A stretch of DNA of 64,000 bases from Oceanibacterium hippocampi (GTDB lineage: Bacteria; Pseudomonadota; Alphaproteobacteria; Sneathiellales; Sneathiellaceae), in assembly GCF_900172325.1 (NCBI RefSeq), contig NZ_FWFR01000004.1, forward strand, positions 248,001-312,000. Reading direction: 5' to 3'. The notes under the pieces are model-generated. The model made no database searches. It saw nothing but the letters and a program-made list of their open reading frames with translations, and was not told where the DNA came from. Positions 1-8,809 of this stretch are shown piece by piece (the stretch's first letter is position 1; every line of letters starts with the position of its first letter). A program made the translations under genes and the position numbers.

Positions 1-156
1 TTCCGCCGGTCGGGTTATGTCGCGGCGGACGAAGTGAAAGGCACCGTTCTCTCCCAGCCGGGCGCGGGCGCCGTCGATGATCGTGTCCTTGCCGGCGCCG
101 CTCGGCCCGACCACGAGGATCATCGTGCCCAGAGCCACGCCTGGAAGATCGGTCAT
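1..156 (-). CDS. phnN: PhnN, ribose 1,5-bisphosphate phosphokinase (5' part, cut by window edge)
   Basis: Only the first 52 residues are inside the window. They begin [10 protein letters not shown] and carry a clear P-loop, GPSGAGKDT, at residues 17-25, followed by a guanylate-kinase-like stretch ending [13 protein letters not shown]. PhnN phosphorylates ribose 1,5-bisphosphate to PRPP, the last step of phosphonate breakdown by C-P lyase. The start ATG at 156 overlaps the phnF stop (ATGA), so the two genes are translationally coupled and form a leftward unit divergent from phnG-M. The P-loop and the phn context make the call firm although the 3' part is missing. Confidence 0.88.
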   Translation of the reverse strand, partial: MTDLPGVALGTMILVVGPSGAGKDTIIDGARARLGENGAFHFVRRDITRPAE

Positions 157-923
157 TCGTCGGTTGTCCCGCTTTCGACGACCAGCCGGACCCGGTCCGA
201 GACGAACCGGGCGATGCAGAATTCGACTGGCCGGCCCTCGAGGTCGACATTGACCGCCTCGGTGACGAGGAGCGGTCTTGTCGCCCGGATCCGGAGCAGG
301 CGGGCCTCCTCCGGTTCGGGCAGGCGGGCGACGACATGGCTGACCGCGCGGCGATAGTCGGTGAGGCCGAAACTCCGGAACGCCAGGGTGATCGAGTTCA
401 GTTCCCGGTAGCGTCCGGCGAAGCCGGGAAATCGCTTTGATGACAGGAAATGCGTGCCGAGTGTGATGCGTTGCCCGTCCGCGTAGCCGAGCATTTCCAC
501 GACCTCCACCGCCGCCCCGACCGGGATCCCGAGCCGGGTCGCGATCGTCCGGTCGGCGACACCGTGCGCTGCCCGCAGCAACTCGCTCGATGGCGCGAGT
601 TGCTGGTCGAAGAGGTTCCGACTGAACCGTGTGCGGACGCCGAGCCGGTAATCGACCATGAGCTCGCGGACGAAGCTGCCCCGGCCCTGCTCGACGTGGA
701 TCAGGCCGGCCTCGTCAAGGACCGCGAGAGCCCGGCGGACGGTATGGCGGTTGACGCCGAACTCGGCGGCCAGCGCCATCTCGGTCGGCAATTGCTCGCC
801 CGGCTCGTACTGCCGTTGACCGATCGCGCGCTCGAGCTGGTCGGCGATCTGGCGCCAGACCGCGACACCCCGGCCCCGCTCCGGAATCGTCAGCGCGGCG
901 TGGCTGCCGTTTTCCGCTGTCAT
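153..923 (-). CDS. phnF: PhnF, GntR/HutC-family repressor of phosphonate genes
   Basis: 256 aa. An N-terminal GntR winged helix-turn-helix (about residues 20-86, with [22 protein letters not shown]) is followed by a UTRA ligand-binding domain to the C terminus, the HutC-subfamily layout. The ATG at 923 is chosen because it places the HTH about 20 residues from the start; the frame stays open upstream but without family similarity. It is divergent from phnG and probably controls both directions. A TGTC-TA-GACA palindrome lies between the genes and a TGTC-AT-GACA palindrome covers its own start codon, suggesting autoregulation. Confidence 0.9.
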   Translation of the reverse strand: MTAENGSHAALTIPERGRGVAVWRQIADQLERAIGQRQYEPGEQLPTEMALAAEFGVNRHTVRRALAVLDEAGLIHVEQGRGSFVRELMVDYRLGVRTRFSRNLFDQQLAPSSELLRAAHGVADRTIATRLGIPVGAAVEVVEMLGYADGQRITLGTHFLSSKRFPGFAGRYRELNSITLAFRSFGLTDYRRAVSHVVARLPEPEEARLLRIRATRPLLVTEAVNVDLEGRPVEFCIARFVSDRVRLVVESGTTDE

Positions 924-927
924 GACA
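918..927. promoter_or_regulatory. TGTCATGACA palindrome over the phnF start codon
   Basis: A perfect 10-bp inverted repeat with the same TGTC/GACA arms as the site at 1007-1016 but an AT centre. The phnF ATG lies inside it. A repressor bound here would block its own gene; this is inference from arm identity and position. Confidence 0.35.
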
Positions 928-1006
928 AGTTCACCGATTTGTCGCCCCGAAACCGCGCTTGCCGCGTTGAACGCCCCACCCGCTTCTAGTAGCTTGCCGA
1001 TCCAGA

Positions 1007-1016
1007 TGTCTAGACA
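1007..1016. promoter_or_regulatory. Putative PhnF operator TGTCTAGACA
   Basis: A perfect palindrome containing GT-N-TA-N-AC, the half-site pattern typical of HutC-subfamily GntR regulators. It sits in the 162-bp divergent region between phnF and phnG, about 70 bp upstream of the phnG start and next to an AT-richer stretch (CAAATTAATCC) that may hold the promoter. Confidence 0.55.
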
Positions 1017-1085
1017 AATTAATCCATCCACTTCGTGCGGCCGAAACGCGCGGGCGTGGAACGGGACTGATGAGACGATGCGCTT

Positions 1086-1562
1086 ATGAGCGATAAAACG
1101 ACTATCGGCGACGCGGCGACCAGGGCGCGGAAGGACTGGCTCGCCGTTCTCGCCCGCGCCGACCGCGAAGATCTCGAGAATGCCTGGGAGGCACTCTCCC
1201 GGAAGCCGGACTACGAGATGCTGCGGAAGCCGGAGTCCGGCCTCGTCATGGTCCGCGGCCGGGCCGGCGGCAACGGCCGCCGTTTCAATCTTGGCGAGAT
1301 GAGCGTCACCCGCTGCGTCGTCGGGCTGGCGGATGGCACGATGGGTGTCGGCTACGTGCCGGGGCGGGATCACCGGAAGGCGGAACTGGTGGCGCTGTTC
1401 GACGGCCTGCTTGCCGAAGGCGACATGCAGGCGACACTGATGGCGGAACTCGTCGAGCCGTTGCGGGCAACGCAGGTCGAGCGGCGGGCCGTGGCCGGCC
1501 GCCGTGCTGCCGCGACGCGGGTCGATTTCTTCACCCTGGTTCGTGGGGACAATCCGGAATGA
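1086..1562 (+). CDS. phnG: PhnG, C-P lyase core complex subunit
   Basis: 158 aa, normal for PhnG. It opens the rightward phn operon and ends in an ATGA overlap with phnH. PhnG forms the cytoplasmic PhnGHIJ core, which attaches phosphonate to the ribose triphosphate of ATP and then cleaves the C-P bond. The segment with KPESGLVMVRGRAGGNGRRFNLGEM is characteristic, as is the later GVGYVPGRDHRKAEL. The identification rests on these stretches plus strict gene order G-H-I-J. Confidence 0.93.
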   Translation: MSDKTTIGDAATRARKDWLAVLARADREDLENAWEALSRKPDYEMLRKPESGLVMVRGRAGGNGRRFNLGEMSVTRCVVGLADGTMGVGYVPGRDHRKAELVALFDGLLAEGDMQATLMAELVEPLRATQVERRAVAGRRAAATRVDFFTLVRGDNPE

Positions 1563-2164
1563 CCAGTCACCTTGCCACGGCCCCACGGGCGCCCGCAGCC
1601 GGCTTTACCGACCCGGTACGCGACGCGCAGGAGGTTTTTCGCGCCGTACTGCAGGCGCAGTCCCATCCCGGCCGCCGGGTCCGCGTGCCTTCCGGTCCGG
1701 CGGCGCCGGCGCCGCTCGGCCGGGCGATGGCGGGGGTGCTGCTGGCGCTCGCCGATCTCGACACGCCGCTGTGGCTGCAACGGGGCGAGGAGGCGGCGCT
1801 TGCCTATCTCCGCTTCCATACGGGCGCGCCGGTTGCTGCCGACCCTGCGGCGGCCGCGTTCGCCATTGTCACCGAGGCGTCCACGATGCCGCCGCTCGAT
1901 TCCTTCCGGGCGGGCGACGCGGACTATCCGGAGGTTGCGGCGACCGTGCTGATCGCCGTCGCCGGCTTCGGCCAGGGGCAGCAGGTGTCGCTTGCCGGAC
2001 CCGGTATCGAGCGCCGGCAGGGCTTCGCCGCCGACGGGCTCGGGGCAGAATTCTGGGCGGCGTGGCGGGCCAATCGGGGGCGTTTCCCGCTCGGCGTCGA
2101 CGCCCTGCTGTTTACCGATGACGAGGTCGTGGCGCTGCCCCGCAGCGTCGGGCCGGAGGGCTGA
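1559..2164 (+). CDS. phnH: PhnH, C-P lyase core complex subunit
   Basis: 201 aa. PhnH is a PLP-transferase-fold protein without cofactor that packs with PhnG, I and J in the core complex. The N-terminal FTDPVRDAQEVFRAVLQAQSHPG and the C-terminal half, ending ALLFTDDEVVALPRS, fit the family. The start ATG overlaps the phnG stop (ATGA), and phnI follows 3 bp after the stop, so the genes are a single transcript. Confidence 0.93.
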   Translation: MTSHLATAPRAPAAGFTDPVRDAQEVFRAVLQAQSHPGRRVRVPSGPAAPAPLGRAMAGVLLALADLDTPLWLQRGEEAALAYLRFHTGAPVAADPAAAAFAIVTEASTMPPLDSFRAGDADYPEVAATVLIAVAGFGQGQQVSLAGPGIERRQGFAADGLGAEFWAAWRANRGRFPLGVDALLFTDDEVVALPRSVGPEG

Positions 2165-2167
2165 ACC

Positions 2168-3274
2168 ATGTATGTCGCGGTCAAGGGTGGCGAACAGGCC
2201 ATCGAGAATTCCCACCGGCTGATTGCCGCCGAACGGCGCGGCGATCCCGCCGTTCCGGAACTTGACGTCCGGCAGATCCGCGAGCAGATGCGCCATGCGG
2301 TCGCCCGGGTGATGGCTGAAGGCTCGCTCTACGATCCCGACCTTGCGGCGCTCGCGATCAAGCAGGCGCAGGGCGACCTGGTCGAGGCGATCTTCCTTGT
2401 CCGCGCCTACCGGACGACGCTCCGCCGGTTCGCCGTCTCGCGGCCGATCGACAGCGCGCGCATGGCGATCGGGCGGCGGATCTCGGCGACCTTCAAGGAC
2501 CTGCCGGGCGGGCAGGTGCTGGGCGGAACCTACGATTACACCCACCGGCTGCTCGACCACGAGCTCGCGGGGGACGGCGCCGGTGAGGCGGTTGCGGCGG
2601 AAGCAGCGGCGCCGCTCGACCCCGAGATGCCGCGTGTTTCCGACATCCTGGACGCCCAGGGACTTCTGGAAGCGGAGATGCCGGATGACGAGTCCGATCC
2701 GGTCGCCGACCTGACCCGCGATCCCCTGAGGCTGCCGGGCAGGCGCGATCAGCGCCTGCAGAATCTCGCCCGGGCGGACGAAGGTTTCCTGCTGGCGCTC
2801 GGCTACTCGACCCAGCGCGGCTACGGTCGGACCCACCCCTTCGCCGGGGAGATCCGGCAGGGCACGGTGGCGGTCGAGATCGAGGCGCCGGAACTGGGCT
2901 TCGCCATCGATATCGGCGATATCGAGGTCACCGAGTGCGAACTCGTCAACCAGTTCAAGGGCTCGACCGAGCAGCCGCCGCAATTCACCCGCGGCTACGG
3001 CCTGGCGTTCGGCAGGGCCGAGCGGAAGGCGATGGCGATGGCGCTCGTCGATCGTTCGCTCAGGGCTGCCGAGTTGGGCGAGGAGACCGGCCATCCGGCG
3101 CAGGACGAGGAATTCGTGCTCTCCCACTCCGACAATGTCGAGGCCTCGGGCTTCGTCCAGCATCTGAAGCTCCCGCATTACATCGATTTCCAGTCGGAGC
3201 TGCACCTGGTGCGCCGCCTGCGGGCCGATTTCGATGCCCGGCGGACCGGCACCGACCGGGAGGCCGCGGAATGA
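2168..3274 (+). CDS. phnI: PhnI, C-P lyase core complex subunit
   Basis: 368 aa, the usual PhnI length. It begins MYVAVKGGEQAIENSHRL, a near-invariant PhnI start. With PhnG, H and L it displaces adenine of ATP by methylphosphonate to give ribose 1-methylphosphonate 5-triphosphate; PhnI alone has nucleosidase activity. The stop overlaps the phnJ ATG (ATGA at 3271-3274). Confidence 0.95.
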   Translation: MYVAVKGGEQAIENSHRLIAAERRGDPAVPELDVRQIREQMRHAVARVMAEGSLYDPDLAALAIKQAQGDLVEAIFLVRAYRTTLRRFAVSRPIDSARMAIGRRISATFKDLPGGQVLGGTYDYTHRLLDHELAGDGAGEAVAAEAAAPLDPEMPRVSDILDAQGLLEAEMPDDESDPVADLTRDPLRLPGRRDQRLQNLARADEGFLLALGYSTQRGYGRTHPFAGEIRQGTVAVEIEAPELGFAIDIGDIEVTECELVNQFKGSTEQPPQFTRGYGLAFGRAERKAMAMALVDRSLRAAELGEETGHPAQDEEFVLSHSDNVEASGFVQHLKLPHYIDFQSELHLVRRLRADFDARRTGTDREAAE

Positions 3275-4191
3275 CCCTCGTGATGGAGACGGAACGGACG
3301 GCGCCGGACGAGACCTACAATTTCGCCTACCTGGACGAGGAGACGAAGCGCATGATCCGGCGCGCGATCCTCAAGGCGATGGCGGTGCCGGGCTACCAGG
3401 TGCCTTTCGGCGGTCGCGAGATGCCGCTGCCCTATGGCTGGGGCACGGGCGGAATCCAGGTGACAGCGGCGGTGATCGGCCCGGACGACGTCCTGAAGGT
3501 GATCGACCAGGGCGCGGACGATACCACCAACGCGGTTTCGATCCGGCGCTTCTTCCGGCGGGTGACCGGGGTTGCGACGACCGGCAGGACCGTCGAGGCG
3601 ACGATCGTGCAGACCCGCCACCGGATCCCGGAAAGCGCGCTCCGGGAGGGGCAGATCCTGGTCTACCAGGTGCCGATCCCCGAGCCGCTCCGCCGGATCG
3701 AGCCGCGCGAGGCGGAGACCCGGAAACTCCATGCCTATCGGGAATACGGCCTGATGCATGTCCGGCTCTACGAGGACATCGCCCGTTTCGGCCGCATCGC
3801 GACGTCCTACGACTACCCGGTGATGGTCAACGAGCGCTACCTGATGGCGCCGTCGCCGACGCCGAAATTCGACAATCCGAAGATGACGGCGGCGCCCTTC
3901 CTGCAGCTTTTCGGGGCCGGGCGCGAAAAGCGGATCTATGCCGTCCCGCCCTATACGACGGTGACCAGCCTCGATTTCGACGATCATCCCTTCGACGTAC
4001 AGAGCTGGGACGAGGTTTGCGCACTTTGCGGCGCCGCCGACAGCTTCCTCGACGAGGTCGTGCTGGACGATGCGGGGAAGCGGATGTTCGTCTGTTCCGA
4101 TACCGATTATTGCGAGGATCGTCGAGCCGCCGGGCATGTCGGTCCCGAGGGCGCCGACGAGGCGGACGCGCCGGCCGGGAAAAAGCCATGA
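3271..4191 (+). CDS. phnJ: PhnJ, radical-SAM C-P lyase
   Basis: 306 aa. This is the catalytic subunit that cleaves the carbon-phosphorus bond of 5-phosphoribosyl 1-methylphosphonate, releasing methane (or another hydrocarbon) and a 1,2-cyclic phosphate. The unusual C-terminal iron-sulfur motif is intact: C250-x2-C253-x21-C275-x5-C281, the same spacing as E. coli PhnJ. The start is the ATG at 3271 because the open frame upstream lies inside phnI. Both ends overlap neighbours by ATGA. Confidence 0.97.
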   Translation: MTLVMETERTAPDETYNFAYLDEETKRMIRRAILKAMAVPGYQVPFGGREMPLPYGWGTGGIQVTAAVIGPDDVLKVIDQGADDTTNAVSIRRFFRRVTGVATTGRTVEATIVQTRHRIPESALREGQILVYQVPIPEPLRRIEPREAETRKLHAYREYGLMHVRLYEDIARFGRIATSYDYPVMVNERYLMAPSPTPKFDNPKMTAAPFLQLFGAGREKRIYAVPPYTTVTSLDFDDHPFDVQSWDEVCALCGAADSFLDEVVLDDAGKRMFVCSDTDYCEDRRAAGHVGPEGADEADAPAGKKP

Positions 4192-4976
4192 CGAAGGACG
4201 ACATGACACCGATCCTTTCGGTCGATCGCGTTACCCGGCGGTTCGGTGACCTGGTTGCCTGCCGCGATGTGAGCTTCAGCCTGCAGGCCGGCGAGGTGCT
4301 CGGCATCGTCGGCGAATCCGGTTCCGGCAAGACGACGCTGCTCCGGGTTCTGTCGGGGACGCTGGCACCGCAGGCCGGTGAGGTCCGTTACGCCTTGCGC
4401 GATCGCGGTCCGTTCGATCTCTATCGCGGCCTCAGCGAGCCGGAGCGGCGCTGGCTGCAGCGCACCGAATGGGGCGTGGTGCACCAGAATCCGCGCGATG
4501 GCCTGCGCATGGGGATCAGCGCCGGCGGCAATATCGGGGAGCGGCTGATGGCGGTCGGCGCCCGCCATTACGGCGAGGTCCGGGGCGCGGCCGGCGACTG
4601 GATGGCGAAGGTCGAGCTCGATCTCGGGCGGATCGACGATTCCCCAGCGGAATTTTCCGGCGGCATGCAGCAGCGTCTCCAGTTCGCCCGCAACCTGGTG
4701 ATCCAGCCGCGCCTCGTCTTCATGGACGAGCCGACCGGCGGCCTCGACGTGTCGGTGCAGGCCCGGCTTCTCGACCTGATCCGCGGGTTGACCCGGGAAC
4801 TCGGCGTTTCGGCGATCCTCGTCACCCACGACCTCGCCGTTGCCCGGTTGCTCGCCGACAGGCTGATCGTGATGAAGGACGGCCGCGTGGTCGAGGAGGG
4901 ACTGACCGACCAGGTCCTCGACGACCCGACCCACCCCTATAGCCAGTTGCTGGTAAGTTCGGTGCTGCAGGCATGA
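4188..4976 (+). CDS. phnK: PhnK, ATP-binding protein of the C-P lyase complex
   Basis: 262 aa ABC-type ATPase with Walker A GESGSGKTT, signature FSGGMQQRLQFARN and Walker B LVFMDEPT. PhnK docks on the PhnGHIJ core through PhnJ; it is not a transporter ATPase here, as no permease accompanies it. The start MTKDDMTPIL at 4188 overlaps the phnJ stop (ATGA); its own stop overlaps phnL. Confidence 0.94.
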   Translation: MTKDDMTPILSVDRVTRRFGDLVACRDVSFSLQAGEVLGIVGESGSGKTTLLRVLSGTLAPQAGEVRYALRDRGPFDLYRGLSEPERRWLQRTEWGVVHQNPRDGLRMGISAGGNIGERLMAVGARHYGEVRGAAGDWMAKVELDLGRIDDSPAEFSGGMQQRLQFARNLVIQPRLVFMDEPTGGLDVSVQARLLDLIRGLTRELGVSAILVTHDLAVARLLADRLIVMKDGRVVEEGLTDQVLDDPTHPYSQLLVSSVLQA

Positions 4977-5701
4977 CCATGAAGGACGCGAGTGGTATCG
5001 ACGACGGCACCGTGCTCCGCGCCAGCGGGCTCGCCAAGACTTTCGTGCTGCATACCCAGGGCGGCGTCGAGATCCCGGTCTTCGCCGGCCTCGACTTTTC
5101 CGTCCGGGCCGGCGAATGCGTGGTGCTTTCCGGCCGTTCCGGCTGCGGAAAGTCGACGCTCATGCGATCGCTCTATGCCAACTACCGGGTTGACGCGGGT
5201 CGCATCGAGATCCGCCATGAGGATCGCATCGTGGATCTGGCGACCGCGCCGGCACACGAGATCCTGGCGGTCCGACGCCGTACCCTGGGTCACGTTAGCC
5301 AGTTTCTCCGGGTCATTCCCCGCGTTGCGACCATCGACATCGTTGCCCAGCCGCTCCGCGCGGCGGGTATCGACGCGGCGGCGGCCGAGCGCCGGGCAGC
5401 CGAGCTGCTGGCCCGGCTCAACCTGCCCTCGCGGCTGTGGAAACTGGCGCCGGCGACCTTTTCCGGCGGCGAGCAGCAACGGGTCAACATCGCGCACGGT
5501 TTCGCGCTGGCGCGGCCGGTGCTACTGCTCGACGAGCCGACGGCATCGCTCGACGAGGGTAACAGGAACGTCGTGATCGAGCTGATAGAAGAAGCGAAAC
5601 GGGATGGCGCGGCAATCGTCGCGATCTGCCATGATCACGAAGTTCGGAACGCAATCGCCGACCGGCTGTTCGAGATGCCGGGCGGGCGTCTCGCGGCCTG
5701 A
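4973..5701 (+). CDS. phnL: PhnL, ATP-binding protein of the C-P lyase complex
   Basis: 242 aa ABC-type ATPase with Walker A GRSGCGKST, signature FSGGEQQRVNIAHGF and Walker B VLLLDEPT. PhnL acts with PhnG, H and I in the first, nucleophilic-displacement step. It is distinguished from PhnK by its shorter length and its place before phnM. The start overlaps phnK by ATGA. Confidence 0.94.
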   Translation: MTMKDASGIDDGTVLRASGLAKTFVLHTQGGVEIPVFAGLDFSVRAGECVVLSGRSGCGKSTLMRSLYANYRVDAGRIEIRHEDRIVDLATAPAHEILAVRRRTLGHVSQFLRVIPRVATIDIVAQPLRAAGIDAAAAERRAAELLARLNLPSRLWKLAPATFSGGEQQRVNIAHGFALARPVLLLDEPTASLDEGNRNVVIELIEEAKRDGAAIVAICHDHEVRNAIADRLFEMPGGRLAA

Positions 5702-5737
5702 CGATCACCTGATGCGAAGTGGACGGAACGGAAGACG

Positions 5738-6877
5738 ATGCAGGAACTGAGTATCCGGAATGCCCGGATCGTGACCGCCGACGCCGTCGTGGACGGCACG
5801 GTCAAGCTCCGGGACGGGATCATCGCGGCGGTCGACAGCGGCCCGGCGGCGCCGGCCGACGCCATCGATTTCGGCGGCGACTACCTGCTGCCGGGCCTTG
5901 TCGAACTGCATACCGACAACCTGGAGAAGCACCTTCAGCCGCGTCCGGGCGTCTTCTGGCCGAACGCCGTTGCGTCGATCTGCGCCCATGACTTGCAGGT
6001 CGCAGGCGCCGGCATCACCACCGTCTACGACGCGATCTCGGTCGGCGAGTATCGCGAGGACAGCGGCCGCAAGGAACTGCTGCCCAAGGCAGTCGCAGCG
6101 ATCAAGCGGGCCCGGGACGAGGGCCTGCTGCGCGCGGAGCATCTCCTGCATCTCCGCTGCGAGGTCGGCGACAGCCAGGTGGTCGCGATGTTCGAACCGT
6201 TCGCCGACGATCCGCTGGTGCAGCTCGTTTCGCTGATGGATCACACCCCTGGCCAGCGGCAATGGCGCGACATGGCGAGTTTCAAGCGGTTTCACCAGGA
6301 ACGCGGTCTGACCGACGCGGAATTCCGGGCCGAGATCGAGACCCGGCGGATCAGCCAGGCACGCTATGCCGACCGCCACCGGCAGCAGATCATCGCGCTG
6401 GTCCGCGACCGCGACATCCCGCTCGCCAGCCATGACGACACGACGGAAGAACATGTCGAGGAGGCCCATGCCGCCGGCATGACGATCTCGGAGTTTCCCT
6501 GCTCGACCGTCGCCGCCCACAAGGCGCGTGCCCGCGACATGGGGATCATCATGGGCGCGCCGAACGTGGTTCGCGGCGGCTCGCACTCGGGCAATGTCTC
6601 GGCGCTGGAACTGGGCGGACTGGGCCTCCTGGACGGGCTGTCCTCCGACTATGTCCCGGCGAGCCTGATCCATGCCGCCTTCGTCCTGGTCGACCGGCTC
6701 GGCTTTTCCATGCCGGACGCGGTGGCGACGGTGACCCGCAATCCGGCACGCATGGCCCGGCTCGACGACCGGGGCGAGATCGCCGTCGGCAAGCGCGCGG
6801 ACCTCGTCCGGGTCGGCGTGATCGACGATCTGCCGGTCGTGCGCACGACCTGGCGGGAAGGGCGCCAGGTCGTCTGA
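5738..6877 (+). CDS. phnM: PhnM, ribose 1-methylphosphonate 5-triphosphate diphosphatase
   Basis: 379 aa amidohydrolase-superfamily enzyme. The metal-binding motif ELHTDNLEKHLQPRPGV follows the N-terminal beta-sandwich, and LASHDDTTEEHVEEAH carries further ligands. PhnM removes pyrophosphate from the triphosphate made by PhnGHIL, producing the PhnJ substrate. It follows phnL after 36 bp and precedes the DUF1045 gene by 5 bp, so it belongs to the same operon. Confidence 0.95.
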   Translation: MQELSIRNARIVTADAVVDGTVKLRDGIIAAVDSGPAAPADAIDFGGDYLLPGLVELHTDNLEKHLQPRPGVFWPNAVASICAHDLQVAGAGITTVYDAISVGEYREDSGRKELLPKAVAAIKRARDEGLLRAEHLLHLRCEVGDSQVVAMFEPFADDPLVQLVSLMDHTPGQRQWRDMASFKRFHQERGLTDAEFRAEIETRRISQARYADRHRQQIIALVRDRDIPLASHDDTTEEHVEEAHAAGMTISEFPCSTVAAHKARARDMGIIMGAPNVVRGGSHSGNVSALELGGLGLLDGLSSDYVPASLIHAAFVLVDRLGFSMPDAVATVTRNPARMARLDDRGEIAVGKRADLVRVGVIDDLPVVRTTWREGRQVV

Positions 6878-6882
6878 GCGGC

Positions 6883-7572
6883 ATGACCGTGCCCCGCTAC
6901 GCGATCTATTTCACGCCCGATCCCGCCTCCCCGCTCTGGCTGACAGGGTGCCGCTGGCTCGGCCGCGACCCGGTTAGCGGTGCGCTGTTCGAGGCCCCGT
7001 CGGGCATCGATCCCGATTGCTGGCGGCGGGTGACGGCTGCGGCAGCAGGCTACGGCTTCCACGCGACGCTGAAACCCCCCTTTCACCTTGCTGGTGGCCG
7101 GACGCTGCCGGATCTCGTGGACCGGATGCGTGTCTTTGCATCGCCCCGGCCGGCCTTCGAGGCGCCGCCGCTCGTGGTTGCCGATCTCGCGGCGTTCCTG
7201 GCGCTGGTGCCCACCGTGCTGTCGCGACCGCTCGGGCGTCTGGCCGGCGATTGTGTCGCCCACTTCGACGATTTCCGGGCACCGCCGTCGGACCGGGAAC
7301 TGGCGAAGCGTCGGGCGGCCGGGCTCAGCGCCCGCCAGGAGGCACTGCTCGGCCGCTGGGGCTATCCCTATGTCTTCGAGGAATTCCGTTTCCACATGAC
7401 GTTGACGTCGCGTCTCGATGCGGACCTGCGGGCGCGGCTTCTGGCGCATCTGGAAGCGCGTTTCGCCGACGTGACCGCCGAGCCCCTCGGGGTCGACGGG
7501 ATCGCGCTGTTCGAGCAGCCGGCGCCAGGCGCGCCGTTCCGGCAGATCGAACGTTTTCCGTTCACTGGCTGA
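6883..7572 (+). CDS. DUF1045 phosphonate-operon protein, 2H-phosphoesterase-like
   Basis: 229 aa. Two HxT motifs are visible, FHATLKPPF with H60/T62 and FRFHMTLTSRL with H171/T173; this paired pattern defines 2H phosphoesterases, many of which open cyclic phosphates. Proteins of this type are found next to C-P lyase genes in alphaproteobacteria and are named only 'phosphonate metabolism protein'. It ends the visible phn operon. No PhnP gene occurs in the window, so a role in opening the ribosyl 1,2-cyclic phosphate left by PhnJ is plausible but inferred. Confidence 0.8.
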   Translation: MTVPRYAIYFTPDPASPLWLTGCRWLGRDPVSGALFEAPSGIDPDCWRRVTAAAAGYGFHATLKPPFHLAGGRTLPDLVDRMRVFASPRPAFEAPPLVVADLAAFLALVPTVLSRPLGRLAGDCVAHFDDFRAPPSDRELAKRRAAGLSARQEALLGRWGYPYVFEEFRFHMTLTSRLDADLRARLLAHLEARFADVTAEPLGVDGIALFEQPAPGAPFRQIERFPFTG

Positions 7573-7650
7573 GGCCCGCCGGGGCTTCCCGGTTTGCAGC
7601 CGACGGCTGGCCGGTTAGGCTGTCCGCCGACCGGGCAGGAGAGTGCGAAG

Positions 7651-8736
7651 ATGGCGGGGAATCCGTTTCGTCAGGTGCTGGGTCAGCCGTGCGAGCCGGG
7701 CAGCGAGATTGCCGGCTGGCAGGCGGTCGCGACGCTCTACCACAACTTCTTCACCGGCCTGATCCTGACAGTGGCGAGCCGACGCGGCGCAAGGGATGTG
7801 GGCGACTGGATGTTCCGGGTCTTTCGCCGCCAGCACCGCGAGAAATTCCTGTCGAGTTTCGGGAAGCTTGGACTTGGCGGGCTCCCCGACGCAGTTGCGT
7901 CGGCGCAATATCACTACCTCTCGAACATGATCGGCGGGGTCGAGGTCGAGTATATGTACGAGGCCGACGACAAGGCTTGGCTGCGTTTCTGCCATCCGCG
8001 CTGGATCTACGACAGGGCGGCGATCTGCGCGGTCCCGGTCGAGGCCGGACAGGGCTATATCAGGGGCTGGTACGCGGAGAACGGTGTCTCGCTCGGCAAT
8101 CCGCGTCTCGGCTTCGTCTGCACCAGCCAGGACACGACGCTGCAATACGGCTTCGCCGGATATTTTCGGGAATACGACCGCGACCTCGCGCCGGAGGAGC
8201 GGTATTCCTTCGCCCCTGACGAAGTGCCGCCACCGTTCGATCCGTCGGCGACGCCCGTGCTCGACTCCGGCGACTGGCCGGCGGCGCGATTGCACAAGGC
8301 GAACCGCAACTACGCGATGGACTATCTTCGGAACGGTCTGCCGGAACTGGTCGCCGCCTTCGGGCCGGGCGACGCGGCCGCGCTCGGCCGCCATGCCGCC
8401 TATCTGATCGGCGCCCAGTTTCACGGACGTGTCGCCCGCCTGCTCGGGCTCGACCGGCCGGGTGCAGAGGGTTTCGCCGCCTTCATGGTAGCGATTGCAA
8501 GCGCCTCGGGCGATCGGGCGGAATGGTCGCGCGACGACGAGGCGGCGGTTGTCCGCCAGTCGGGCTGGCGTCTTGCTGGCGGTGTCGCGCATCCCAATCC
8601 GGCGCTGTTCGAGGCCTGGAACGGGCTCTGGCAGGGCGCGCTCGCCAGTCACGACCGCTTCCTGCTGCTGGACGTGCGGTCGCGTGCCGATCGTGGCGAC
8701 CCGGTCTTCGAATGGCGGATCCGGCCGCGGCCCTGA
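7651..8736 (+). CDS. Unrecognised protein, 361 aa
   Basis: I do not recognise the family. The ATG at 7651 is preceded by AGGAG at suitable spacing; the frame is open a little further left without an equal signal. There is no signal peptide or membrane segment. It is rich in aromatics, with notable stretches AQYHYLSNMIGG (about residue 70), WLRFCHPRWIYDRAA and GFVCTSQDTTLQYG, and an acidic Pro-rich linker (DEVPPPFDPSATP) near the middle. That suggests two soluble domains. It follows the phn operon by 78 bp and runs in the same direction as an FAD oxidoreductase. Confidence 0.6.
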   Translation: MAGNPFRQVLGQPCEPGSEIAGWQAVATLYHNFFTGLILTVASRRGARDVGDWMFRVFRRQHREKFLSSFGKLGLGGLPDAVASAQYHYLSNMIGGVEVEYMYEADDKAWLRFCHPRWIYDRAAICAVPVEAGQGYIRGWYAENGVSLGNPRLGFVCTSQDTTLQYGFAGYFREYDRDLAPEERYSFAPDEVPPPFDPSATPVLDSGDWPAARLHKANRNYAMDYLRNGLPELVAAFGPGDAAALGRHAAYLIGAQFHGRVARLLGLDRPGAEGFAAFMVAIASASGDRAEWSRDDEAAVVRQSGWRLAGGVAHPNPALFEAWNGLWQGALASHDRFLLLDVRSRADRGDPVFEWRIRPRP

Positions 8737-8809
8737 CACCGCCCCCGCGGCCACTGCCGACCGGATGCTCCGTCACGATCCCGCTGGAAGGGCAGCGGAT
8801 GGAGGTATT

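Noticed and set aside
917-930. A Pho box (CTGTCAT repeat) at the phnF start
   Set aside because: Only one CTGTCAT is clear and the second repeat (AGTTCAC) is poor; the palindrome reading for PhnF explains the sequence better. I keep it as a remark only.
1370-3205. A 611-codon leftward frame across phnH and phnI
   Set aside because: Low-complexity Arg-rich translation opposite confidently identified phn genes.
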